From Treponema sp. (GTDB lineage Bacteria > Spirochaetota > Spirochaetia > Treponematales > Breznakiellaceae), in the NCBI GenBank assembly GCA_031258265.1, contig JAIRNB010000356.1, positions 1-20,777 on the forward strand: a DNA stretch of 20,777 nucleotides. Reading direction: 5' to 3'. Each line of letters starts with the position of its first letter. The stretch's first letter is position 1. The position numbers were made by a program, and so were the translations under genes. Shown here one piece after another: positions 14,303 through 20,777 of this stretch. Below the pieces are notes generated by a model, which saw only the letters and a program-made list of their open reading frames with translations, was not told the DNA's origin and searched no databases.

Positions 14303-16510
14303 TTATTCCTCATCATCTTTGCCGCCTTCGGCCCGGCCGGAGGGGCCGGCCTCCTCTTCATCGCTGTGGAGATAATCGCAGCCGGGATTGATACAGGCCT
14401 TATGGTAGCCGTTCTTCTTGTCGTATTTTTCCACCAGGAACTGACCGCACTTGGGACAGTTTTGATTAATAGGCTTATAGTGGCTGATAAAATCACATTC
14501 AGGGTAATTGGCGCAGCCGTAGAATTCTTTTCCCCGGCCCCGGTTCTTCCTGGCCACCACATCGCCGCCGCACTTGGGGCATTTAGCCAGGGGAATAGAT
14601 TTAGTATTCCGGCACTCGGGAAAACCGGAACAGGCAAGGAAATATCCAAAGCGGCCCAGCTTTTTGATCATGGGCTTGCCGCACTTTTCGCAGACATAAT
14701 CCGTGGCCTCGTCCAGGGAACCCTTAAAGGACTCAAGGGTCTTCCCTACCTCGTCAATCCGGTCCTTAAAGGGGTCCCAAAACTCCCGGATCATGTCAGG
14801 CCACTTGACGGCGCTTTCTTCCACTTCGTCCAGCTTAGTTTCCATATTCGCGGTAAAGGCCGCGTCAATGTAATGGGGGAAGGATTCTACCAGCACGTCA
14901 TTTATCAGCCTTCCCAGAACCGTGGGAATCAACTGTTTATTCGTCCGGGTTACATAGTAGCGATCCAGCAGCACCGAAATGATGGGGGCGTAGGTGGAAG
15001 GCCGGCCTATGCCCTTCTCCTCCAGGACTCTCACAATGGAAGCGTCGCTGTAGCGGGGCGGCCCCTGGGTAAAATGCTGCTCCGGGTAGAATTTATCCGC
15101 CTGCACCTTATCCCCGGTCTTAAAAGGCGGATAATGGCCGCCCTTTTCATCCTTGTCGGAGAGGAGTTTCAGCACCTTGTAGAATCCCTTTTCGATAAAC
15201 TTGGTCCCCGCAATCCGAAAGAGACCCTCCCCGGCGGCAATGTCGGCGCTTAAGGTTCTGGTCTTGGCGTTTGTCATTTGGCTGGAGACAAAACGTTCCC
15301 AAATAATAGTGTAAAGCCGCATCTGATCCCGGTTCAAATATTCCTTGATAGAATCCGGGGTATAATTTACAAAGGTAGGCCGGATTGCCTCATGGGCATC
15401 CTGAGCTTTTTTCCCCACCGAGTATTCAACCGGTTCCTTTGGCAGTTCTCCGGGGAAATTTTTAGCCAGCCAGCCCCGCACTTCCTCCAGGGCGGTTTGG
15501 GAAATACGAACCGAGTCGGTCCGCATATAGGTAATAAGCCCCACCCGGGAAGCCCCCAGGTTGATCCCCTCGTATAACTGCTGGGCCACCTGCATGGTCT
15601 TACGGGCGGTAAAACCCAGGCGGTTGGCGGCGCTCTGCTGCATCTGGCTGGTGGTAAAGGGGGGGCGGGGTTTCAGGGTCCTGTCGGTCTCCCGGATTTC
15701 CGCGACCACACATTCGGCGTCTTTTATCCGGGCGATAATTTCATTAACCGCCTCCTCATTCTTCAGCTCCGGTTTCAGCCCCCGCCAGCTTATCAACTGG
15801 GCGGTAAAGGCAAAACGCCCCGCCCTAAAATCCGCATCCAGAGTCCAGTATTCTTCCGGGGTAAAGGACTCCACTTCCTTCTCCCGTTCACAGATGATCC
15901 GCAGGGCCACCGACTGCACCCGGCCCGCGGAAAGGCCGTTCTTAACCTTCTTCCACAAAAGGGGGGAAAGATTGTAACCCACCAGCCGGTCCAGAACCCT
16001 TCTCGCCTTCTGGGCGTTTACCAGGTCCTCATTGATGTCCTGGGGCTTAACCACCGCGTCAAGAACCACTTGGGGGGTAATCTCATTGATACTGATCCGC
16101 CGGACCGGCACCTTATCGGTCTTCGCGAAAATAGCGTTCCTCAGATGCCAGGCAATGGCCTCCCCTTCCCGGTCCGGGTCACTAGCCAGAAGCACCATAC
16201 CGGATTTCTTAGCGTCCCCCTGGAGTTCTTTCAAAAGTTTCGACCGCCCCCGGACGGTAATATATTCAGGCTCAAAGTTGTGATCCACATCAATGGCAAG
16301 CCGGGATTTGGGAAGATCGATCAAATGGCCTATACAGGCTTTTACCGTATAACCGGGCCCCAGAATCTTCTGCACCGTTTCCGCCTTGTGGGGGGACTCC
16401 ATAATGATCAGCGTCTTCTTCTCCGCCTTCTTAGCGGAAGTTTTCTTCCCCGCTTTTTTAGCCTTAGTCTTCGCGGCGCCGGTATTGCTTTTTCCGTCTT
16501 TTACAGCCAT
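14303..16510 (-). CDS. topA: DNA topoisomerase I
   Basis: TopA relaxes negative supercoils by passing one DNA strand through a break in the other. The 735-residue protein has a Lys/Ala-rich leader (1-32), a Toprim domain with Glu38 (MESP) and DPDREGE (111-117), and the active-site Tyr328 in LITYMRTDS. Three C-terminal zinc ribbons are visible, starting with CEKCGKP, CPKCGGD and CPKCGQF, ending in an acidic tail. Typical family motif order and length are seen. AAAGGG lies 8 bases before the ATG. The 414-base repeat-rich gap upstream suggests that topA has its own promoter, though none was identified. xerC follows after 7 bases. Confidence 0.97.
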   Translation of the reverse strand: MAVKDGKSNTGAAKTKAKKAGKKTSAKKAEKKTLIIMESPHKAETVQKILGPGYTVKACIGHLIDLPKSRLAIDVDHNFEPEYITVRGRSKLLKELQGDAKKSGMVLLASDPDREGEAIAWHLRNAIFAKTDKVPVRRISINEITPQVVLDAVVKPQDINEDLVNAQKARRVLDRLVGYNLSPLLWKKVKNGLSAGRVQSVALRIICEREKEVESFTPEEYWTLDADFRAGRFAFTAQLISWRGLKPELKNEEAVNEIIARIKDAECVVAEIRETDRTLKPRPPFTTSQMQQSAANRLGFTARKTMQVAQQLYEGINLGASRVGLITYMRTDSVRISQTALEEVRGWLAKNFPGELPKEPVEYSVGKKAQDAHEAIRPTFVNYTPDSIKEYLNRDQMRLYTIIWERFVSSQMTNAKTRTLSADIAAGEGLFRIAGTKFIEKGFYKVLKLLSDKDEKGGHYPPFKTGDKVQADKFYPEQHFTQGPPRYSDASIVRVLEEKGIGRPSTYAPIISVLLDRYYVTRTNKQLIPTVLGRLINDVLVESFPHYIDAAFTANMETKLDEVEESAVKWPDMIREFWDPFKDRIDEVGKTLESFKGSLDEATDYVCEKCGKPMIKKLGRFGYFLACSGFPECRNTKSIPLAKCPKCGGDVVARKNRGRGKEFYGCANYPECDFISHYKPINQNCPKCGQFLVEKYDKKNGYHKACINPGCDYLHSDEEEAGPSGRAEGGKDDEE

Positions 16511-16573
16511 CGCATTTTCCCTTTAGTTCAATCCTTAAATTTTGCCAGTATCCCGGTACCATTAAATCTATGA

Positions 16574-16647
16574 ATCCGGGCGCATCCCCGGCTTCACCGG
16601 GGACCGGGCTATCCGCTTCAATTCCTCAGCTTTACCTTCGGTAAAGC
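16574..16647. repeat. Interspersed repeat, copy 2, with two hairpins
   Basis: The first 41 bases align to 142-182 (32 identical). Inside, CCCCGG (16586-16591) pairs with CCGGGG (16597-16602) around CTTCA. After the shared CCTCAGC, a perfect 8-bp hairpin GCTTTACC-TTC-GGTAAAGC spans 16629-16647. A related motif then repeats: GTATTTCCGCTTCTATCC (16653-16670) resembles the GGGCTATCCGCTTC part of this copy. Confidence 0.6.
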
Positions 16648-16684
16648 CTCCGGTATTTCCGCTTCTATCCCTTGCGCTTCGCTA

Positions 16685-16757
16685 GGAGTTTGTTGCGCTT
16701 TGCGCATAAAATGATATAAATATTCATGTTAATGAATATTTATACCTTACAAACTCC
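16685..16757. repeat. Nested palindrome with GGAGTTTGT/ACAAACTCC arms
   Basis: Outer arms GGAGTTTGT (16685-16693) and ACAAACTCC (16749-16757) are perfect complements. They enclose TGCGC-TTT-GCGCA (16694-16706) and a perfect 13-bp AT-rich inverted repeat, TATAAATATTCAT (16715-16727) with ATGAATATTTATA (16732-16744) around GTTA. The outer arms resemble those at 252-288. Confidence 0.7.
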
Positions 16758-16759
16758 AA

Positions 16760-16776
16760 GCAAACCACAGGTTTGC
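16760..16776. repeat. Hairpin GCAAACC-ACA-GGTTTGC
   Basis: A perfect 7-bp stem has a three-base loop, the same design as 262-278 (GCAAGCC-TAC-GGCTTGC). The middle pair differs as A-T here and G-C there, a compensated change that keeps the stem. Confidence 0.65.
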
Positions 16777-16795
16777 ACAGCTGCCCAATAATCGT

Positions 16796-16823
16796 GATTT
16801 TTTGCATGAATATGCAAAAAATC
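16796..16823. repeat. Perfect 12-bp inverted repeat between dprA and topA
   Basis: GATTTTTTGCAT (16796-16807) and ATGCAAAAAATC (16812-16823) flank GAAT. The stem is AT-rich with a T6/A6 tract. It lies about 100 bases beyond the dprA stop and about 290 bases before the topA start. It may be a weak bidirectional terminator or a protein-binding operator; neither is proven. Confidence 0.55.
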
Positions 16824-16924
16824 TACAAGTACAACAGGCTGCTAGGGCGCTGCCACGATACGGCTATGCGCCGGGAAACAAAACCGTATGTTCATTACTG
16901 TCAAACTACCAGTCTGAAAGGGCC

Positions 16925-17875
16925 TTACCCAATTGTCAATTCCCGGGCCAGGGAAGCGGCAAGGTCCTTGCCGATAGAATTTCCCCCGGCCTCCCCTGTT
17001 TCCTCTATCGCGGCATCCATGCCCCAGCCCTGCATCATGCCGGAGGCGGAATAGATGATCCCCGCCCCGTCCTCCGCCAGGCGGGCCGTACCTTCGGAAG
17101 CCAAACCCGCCGCCGATACCCAAAGAACCCTCCCCTGCTTCCGGGCGAAACAGGCCGTGATCAGGGCCCCCGATTTGGCCGGGGCCTCCACAATCAGGGT
17201 CTCCCGGGCCAGAACCGATATAATCCGGTTCCTCGCGGGGAAATGCCAGCTTCGCGGAGAAGTCCCCGGCGGGTATTCCGAAAGAATCCCTCCCCCGGTT
17301 TCCAGAATCCGCCGGGCCAGGGGACGGTTGGAGGAGGGGTAAACCTCGTCCACCCCGGAGCCCAGGACCGCATAGGTCCTGCCCCCTCCTTCCAGATTCC
17401 CCCGGTGGGAGGCGGCGTCGATCCCCAGGGCAAGGCCGGAGACAACGGAAATACCCCGCCTGCCCAGATCGCGGCCAATCTCGAAGGCCGCCCTCAAGGC
17501 CGCCCCCCGGGGCCTGCGGGTTCCCACCATGGCGGCCATGGCTTTCTCCCCGTCAGGCAGGGTCCCCCGGTAAAAGATCAGGACCGGGGGATCGGACAGT
17601 TCCCGGAGCAGAGGGGGATAAGCGGCGGAGGCCAGGGAAACCCAGCGGATACCCCGCAGACGGGCGGCCTTCTCATCCCGTTCCGCCAAAAGACGGAGTT
17701 CTTCGGGGGGAACAAAACGCCTGAGCGGACGGCCTAGAATCTCCTCCAGATCCCCCCTGGAAAGTTTTACCAGATCGTCTTCCCCGTTAAAACGTCCGCA
17801 TAGGGTACTCTGCTCCGGCGCTTTCAGGCCGGGGATGTGAATTATCATCAAATCGAGCAAACCCCGGTCCGTCAT
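16925..17875 (-). CDS. dprA: DNA processing protein DprA (Smf)
   Basis: DprA binds incoming single-stranded DNA and loads RecA during transformation; in many bacteria its role outside competence is unclear. The 316-residue protein has the Rossmann-like core with VGTRRP (117-122), SGLALGIDAASH (146-157), a LGSGVDEVYPSSN stretch (171-183), FPARNRIIS and VEAPAKSGALITA. The N-terminal 80 residues are variable. The C-terminal winged-helix domain found in longer DprA proteins appears short or missing. The ATG overlaps the stop of the TPR gene as ATGA. Downstream lies the repeat-rich gap. Confidence 0.94.
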   Translation of the reverse strand: MTDRGLLDLMIIHIPGLKAPEQSTLCGRFNGEDDLVKLSRGDLEEILGRPLRRFVPPEELRLLAERDEKAARLRGIRWVSLASAAYPPLLRELSDPPVLIFYRGTLPDGEKAMAAMVGTRRPRGAALRAAFEIGRDLGRRGISVVSGLALGIDAASHRGNLEGGGRTYAVLGSGVDEVYPSSNRPLARRILETGGGILSEYPPGTSPRSWHFPARNRIISVLARETLIVEAPAKSGALITACFARKQGRVLWVSAAGLASEGTARLAEDGAGIIYSASGMMQGWGMDAAIEETGEAGGNSIGKDLAASLARELTIG

Positions 17876-18624
17876 CGCATCTGCCCCATGACATAATCCC
17901 GGTTATTCCGGGCCTCATCCTTTTTCTCCGGGTCCTTGGTGGATACCAGGATACGATCATAAAGGTCCACCGCCTTCTCATAAGCCTCGGTCATGTAATA
18001 AGAACGGGCCAGGGCAAACATGGCGTCCACATCCCGGTTCATAAGTTCCAGGTATCTTTCCAGTTGGGGGACGGCCTCCGCCGGACGATCCAACTCAAAA
18101 CAGTAGAGGATTCCCAAACCATAGCGGGGCTTGGCATAGGCGCTGTCAAGCTCAATGGCCCTAAGATAGGCCCGCTCCGCCATGGTAAAATAGTGATCCG
18201 CTTCAGTCTGGGCGTTTCCCCGGGAAAAACCAAGGGAACTTTTCGCCGCAATGGCGGCGGAAACTCCGGTCAGATAAAAGAGAGTCGGGTCCTCCCCGCT
18301 GTAACGAATAGCCATTTCCAGGGCATCCAAGGCGTCCTGGTGCATCCCCTTATCCGCCAGCCGGACCGCCAAAATTTTCCAATAAGAACCGGCCTGGGCG
18401 GCGGTTTGCACATGCTCCTCGACGGCCTCCTCATAAATCGCTATGGCGGCGCGGAGTCCCTCGATGGTAGAGGGAATCCCCCCCCGGGGACTCATCTCCG
18501 CGATACGGCGGGCCAGTTCATAACGGCTTTTCTGCCTTTCCGTCAGGTAAATCCCAAGGATAAGGCCGGCAAAGAGGAGCAATACCACAATGCCCAGAAC
18601 CGTTCCCCGCTGTTTGATTTTCAT
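17872..18624 (-). CDS. Membrane-anchored tetratricopeptide-repeat protein of unknown function
   Basis: The 250-residue protein has one N-terminal hydrophobic helix (about 8-27) after a short basic start, which predicts an inner-membrane anchor with the rest outside the cytoplasm. Helical repeat units typical of TPR proteins cover about 60-240; clear ones include AERAYLRAIELDSAYAKPRY and ALARSYYMTEAYEKAVDLYD. No enzyme motif is visible. TPR domains usually hold protein partners. It overlaps the xerD-like stop and the dprA start by ATGA at each end, so it is locked into a ftsZ-xerD-TPR-dprA unit. As I recall, a TPR protein occupies the same place in Treponema and Borrelia. A role in the cell envelope or division is plausible but unproven. 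Confidence 0.85.
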   Translation of the reverse strand: MKIKQRGTVLGIVVLLLFAGLILGIYLTERQKSRYELARRIAEMSPRGGIPSTIEGLRAAIAIYEEAVEEHVQTAAQAGSYWKILAVRLADKGMHQDALDALEMAIRYSGEDPTLFYLTGVSAAIAAKSSLGFSRGNAQTEADHYFTMAERAYLRAIELDSAYAKPRYGLGILYCFELDRPAEAVPQLERYLELMNRDVDAMFALARSYYMTEAYEKAVDLYDRILVSTKDPEKKDEARNNRDYVMGQMR

Positions 18625-19550
18625 TTTTCCATGCCCCGCTGAATCTGCCCCAGCCTGGGTAGAAATTTCCGGTGATTCTCCCGTAACAGGGAAACATCCA
18701 CATGGGCATATATCTGGGTAGTGGTAATATCACTGTGGCCCAACAGTTCCTGCACGGAACGGAGATCAGCCCCCCCGGCAAGCAATTCCGTAGCAAAACT
18801 GTGCCGCAGGCTGTGGAGCCGGGAACTGGTCCCCGCCAGGGCCGCGTAGCGGGCATAGTTTTTCCATATTCCCTTTCGGGACAGCCGCTTCCCCGATCTG
18901 CCGATAAAAAGGGCGGGGCTGTGGATACGGCCGGTCAATTTTGGCCGGGACTCCGCCAGATAACGGCGCAGCCAGGAAGCGGCGGCGCTTCCAAAAATCA
19001 CCAGCCGTTCCTTGCTTCCCTTACCCCGCACCCTGGCAGTCCCCCCCCCTCCCGGAGAAACGGATGAGGACATATCCAGGTCCCGCAGGTTAAGAAACAC
19101 AGTTTCGGAAATCCTCAAGCCCGCCGAATAGATAAGCTCGAAGATAGTCCGGTCCCGCAGGCCCAGGGGAGTTTCGCTGTTCACCGCCGCAAGGATACCC
19201 TCCACCGCCTCCCGGGAGAGCAGTTCCGGCAGATGCAGGGGCCTGCGGGGCGTCTCCAGGATAGAAGCGGGGTTATCCTCCCGGATGGACTCATCCACCA
19301 TAAAGCGGAAAAACGACCGGAGCACAGAGATCACCTTAACGGCGGAACGGGAATCAATACAATCCACGGTCCGCCGCTTGTCCAGGTACTTTGCCAGGCC
19401 CGTGGAATCTACCGACTCCGGCGCCAGGCCCTCCGCGGCAAGCCATTCCAGAAAATGCCGCGCCTCCACCCGGTAGGTCTCCGCGGTCAGGGGGGAACGG
19501 CGTTCCTGGGCGATAAGCCGGGAGTAAAACTGTTGATGCAGAGCTGTCAC
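18621..19550 (-). CDS. xerD: Tyrosine recombinase XerD-type
   Basis: This is a second Xer-like site-specific recombinase of 309 residues. The N-terminal SAM-like domain spans about 1-100. Catalytic residues are all present: Arg146 in SAGLRISET, Lys177 in RGKGSKER, His246 and Arg249 in HSLRH, His272 in LLGHSDI and Tyr281 in TTQIYAH. A Gly/Ser-rich insertion (about 161-170) lies before the catalytic Lys. The start is GTG at 19550, three bases after the ftsZ stop; the ribosome site is weak, suggesting re-initiation by ribosomes finishing ftsZ. With the XerC-type protein at 13366-14295 it probably acts on dif at the division septum. The XerC/XerD labels could be swapped. Confidence 0.88.
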   Translation of the reverse strand: MTALHQQFYSRLIAQERRSPLTAETYRVEARHFLEWLAAEGLAPESVDSTGLAKYLDKRRTVDCIDSRSAVKVISVLRSFFRFMVDESIREDNPASILETPRRPLHLPELLSREAVEGILAAVNSETPLGLRDRTIFELIYSAGLRISETVFLNLRDLDMSSSVSPGGGGTARVRGKGSKERLVIFGSAAASWLRRYLAESRPKLTGRIHSPALFIGRSGKRLSRKGIWKNYARYAALAGTSSRLHSLRHSFATELLAGGADLRSVQELLGHSDITTTQIYAHVDVSLLRENHRKFLPRLGQIQRGMEK

Positions 19551-19553
19551 GCC

Positions 19554-20753
19554 TTATTGGCCTTCCGCGTTATCTTCAGTGAAACCCTGCGAGTAATACT
19601 TCGAAGGTTTCCGGATTACGGCGGGAACTTCCAGGTCCTCATCGGAATAGGCCCTGCGGGAAAGAAAATCCGCAGGTTTAGCGGCGGACTTATCCCGAAT
19701 CTTTTGCCACTCCGTAATATCAATAAAATCGGTCTCCCTGGGTTTTACCGCCTCGCCGGCATTTCCTCCGTTTTCCTCCTGGGTTTTCTCATTCTTAAAA
19801 CCGGTGGCCACCACGGTAACCCGCAGTTTATCCTCCAGGGAGGGGTCCAGCGTAATCCCGTAGATAAGGAGGACATTCGGATCGGCGTTACCGCGGATGA
19901 TCTCAATCACCTCCCCCAGTTCCACCATGGACAGTTCTTCGTTGCCCGCCAGGTTTACAAGGATTCTCGTTGCCCCTTCACTGGAAGTCTCCTCCAGCAG
20001 AGGATTGTCGATTGCCCGCTTAGCGGCTTCGGTAGCCCGGTTCTCCCCGGAACCGATACCGATCCCCATCAGCGCCTCGCCCTGATTTTTCATGGTGGAT
20101 TCCACATCGGCAAAATCAATGTTGATAAAACCCGTTTGGGTGATCAGGTCGGAGATTCCCTGGACCGCGTAGCGGAGTATATCATCGGCGGCATGAAAAG
20201 TTTGGAGGAGGGATGTTTTCCGTTCCACCATGCCCAAGAGCTGCTGATTGGGAATCTTGATCAGGGTATCCACGGCTTCCTCCATCTTCCGGATTCCTTC
20301 CATGGCAATAGTCATTTTATGGGCCCCTTCAAAATTAAAGGGCTTGGTAACTACCCCCACCGTCAGGGCCCCTTCCTCCCTGGCGGCCTTGGCGACAACC
20401 GGGGCGGCCCCCGTCCCCGTACCGCCGCCCATACCGGCGGTAATAAAGACCATGTCCGCGCCCTTGACATGCTCCCGGATCAACTCCAGGTCCTCATTGG
20501 CGGCCTTTTCCCCTTTTTCCGGGATTCCGCCGGCCCCCCGGCCTCCGGTCAGCTTCTGACCGATCTGCAGTTTTACCGGGGCCTTGCTCTTTATAATTAA
20601 ATCCTGAATATCCGTATTGACGGTGATAAATTCCACCCCCCGCAGGCCGCATTCGATCATCCAGTTCACCGCGTTGGTACCGGCCCCGCCTATACCGATT
20701 ACCTTAATCAGCGCCGGCACCGCCTTGTCTTCATCATCAACCACAATGTGCAT
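19554..20753 (-). CDS. ftsZ: Cell division protein FtsZ
   Basis: FtsZ is the tubulin-like GTPase that forms the division ring at mid-cell. The 399-residue protein has a nucleotide-binding core with GIGGAGTNAVN (20-30), the tubulin signature GGGTGTG (109-115) and the catalytic T7 loop NIDFADV (211-217). The stretch usually read as GLGAGANPEVG is GGRGAGGIPEKG here (70-81). A linker of about 50 residues is followed by a DLEVPAVIR segment (373-381) that probably is the conserved C-terminal peptide for FtsA and other partners, but about 18 more residues follow it, which is unusual. GGGAGGT lies shortly before the ATG. ftsA would be expected just outside the right edge. Confidence 0.97.
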   Translation of the reverse strand: MHIVVDDEDKAVPALIKVIGIGGAGTNAVNWMIECGLRGVEFITVNTDIQDLIIKSKAPVKLQIGQKLTGGRGAGGIPEKGEKAANEDLELIREHVKGADMVFITAGMGGGTGTGAAPVVAKAAREEGALTVGVVTKPFNFEGAHKMTIAMEGIRKMEEAVDTLIKIPNQQLLGMVERKTSLLQTFHAADDILRYAVQGISDLITQTGFINIDFADVESTMKNQGEALMGIGIGSGENRATEAAKRAIDNPLLEETSSEGATRILVNLAGNEELSMVELGEVIEIIRGNADPNVLLIYGITLDPSLEDKLRVTVVATGFKNEKTQEENGGNAGEAVKPRETDFIDITEWQKIRDKSAAKPADFLSRRAYSDEDLEVPAVIRKPSKYYSQGFTEDNAEGQ

Positions 20754-20777
20754 CTTCGACCTCCCAAACCTTTTTTT
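20754..20777 (-). promoter_or_regulatory. ftsZ: ftsZ ribosome binding site at the window edge
   Basis: On the minus strand the last bases read a run of A, then GGTTTGGGAGGTCGAAG and the ftsZ ATG. GGGAGGT is a strong Shine-Dalgarno sequence 5-6 bases from the start, which supports the chosen start codon. The window ends before any promoter can be seen. Confidence 0.75.

Larger units (their letters stand above)
16511..16924. other. Gene-free, palindrome-rich gap between dprA and topA
   Basis: No gene is supported in these 414 bases; plus-strand frames that cross it run into the antisense of dprA. The left half (16574-16776) is a dense set of inverted repeats related to those at 142-288. A perfect 12-bp inverted repeat follows at 16796-16823. 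Bases 16824-16924 show little structure apart from ATACGG/CCGTAT, a weak pair. The gap breaks an otherwise compact minus-strand gene series, so it probably contains the end of the dprA transcript and the promoter of topA. Confidence 0.6.

Noticed and set aside
14296..14649. Upstream extension of the xerC frame into topA
   Set aside because: These 118 codons overlap topA in another frame and lack resemblance to Xer N-termini; the normal 309-residue protein starts at 14295.
13366..19550. Integron or phage integration module suggested by two tyrosine recombinases
   Set aside because: Both sit in conserved housekeeping gene strings next to topA and ftsZ, with no attachment sites, cassettes or phage genes, and fit XerC/XerD.
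19233..20600. 455-codon plus-strand open frame opposite ftsZ and the xerD-like gene
   Set aside because: ftsZ is certain on the other strand. The antisense translation shows no recognisable domain, and no ribosome site was seen.

Overview
This window looks like the chromosome of a Treponema-type spirochete. The evidence is gene order: on the minus strand, reading from the right edge leftward, it runs ftsZ, xerD-like, TPR protein, dprA, topA, xerC, hslV, hslU, flgB, flgC, fliE, fliF, fliG, fliH, fliI, fliJ. From memory, ftsZ/TPR/dprA/topA/xer/flgB resembles the Treponema pallidum locus, and hslV-hslU directly before flgB resembles Borrelia. The DNA is GC-rich by eye, higher than in T. denticola. 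A free-living or gut treponeme is plausible, but the exact species cannot be named from the sequence.

Layout. Positions 1-123 (plus) are the 3' end of a gene that looks like rimP. A 523-base gene-free stretch (124-646) follows, full of small hairpins and repeats. A two-gene plus-strand operon for a class I iron-sulfur fumarase (647-2073) ends at a clear intrinsic terminator. Everything after that is on the minus strand. dhaL and dhaK (2236-3888) encode a divergent dihydroxyacetone-kinase-like pair. The flagellar basal-body and export block (3971-11182) encodes FliJ, FliI, FliH, FliG, FliF, FliE, FlgC and FlgB. HslU and HslV (11252-13344) form an ATP-dependent protease. Next come XerC (13366-14295), TopA (14303-16510), a second gene-free repeat-rich gap (16511-16924), DprA, a membrane-anchored TPR protein, a XerD-like recombinase and FtsZ (to 20753).

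How the genes work together. FliF forms the MS ring, FliG the rotor switch, FliE joins the ring to the rod, FlgB and FlgC are proximal rod proteins, and FliH/FliI/FliJ are the export ATPase complex. FtsZ, XerC and XerD-like proteins serve division and chromosome dimer resolution; TopA controls supercoiling and DprA handles single-stranded DNA. Many neighbours overlap by the four bases ATGA (fliI/fliJ, hslV/hslU, TPR/dprA, xerD/TPR), which suggests translational coupling and long polycistronic transcripts.

The coding content is mostly conserved housekeeping and motility. The least explained material is non-coding: the two large gaps share a 41-base aligned segment and a common design of short hairpins with three-base loops, which points to an interspersed palindromic repeat family. 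The DhaK/DhaL pair departs from the E. coli family at several conserved positions and may act on another substrate. I found no convincing new defence, mobile or biosynthetic system.
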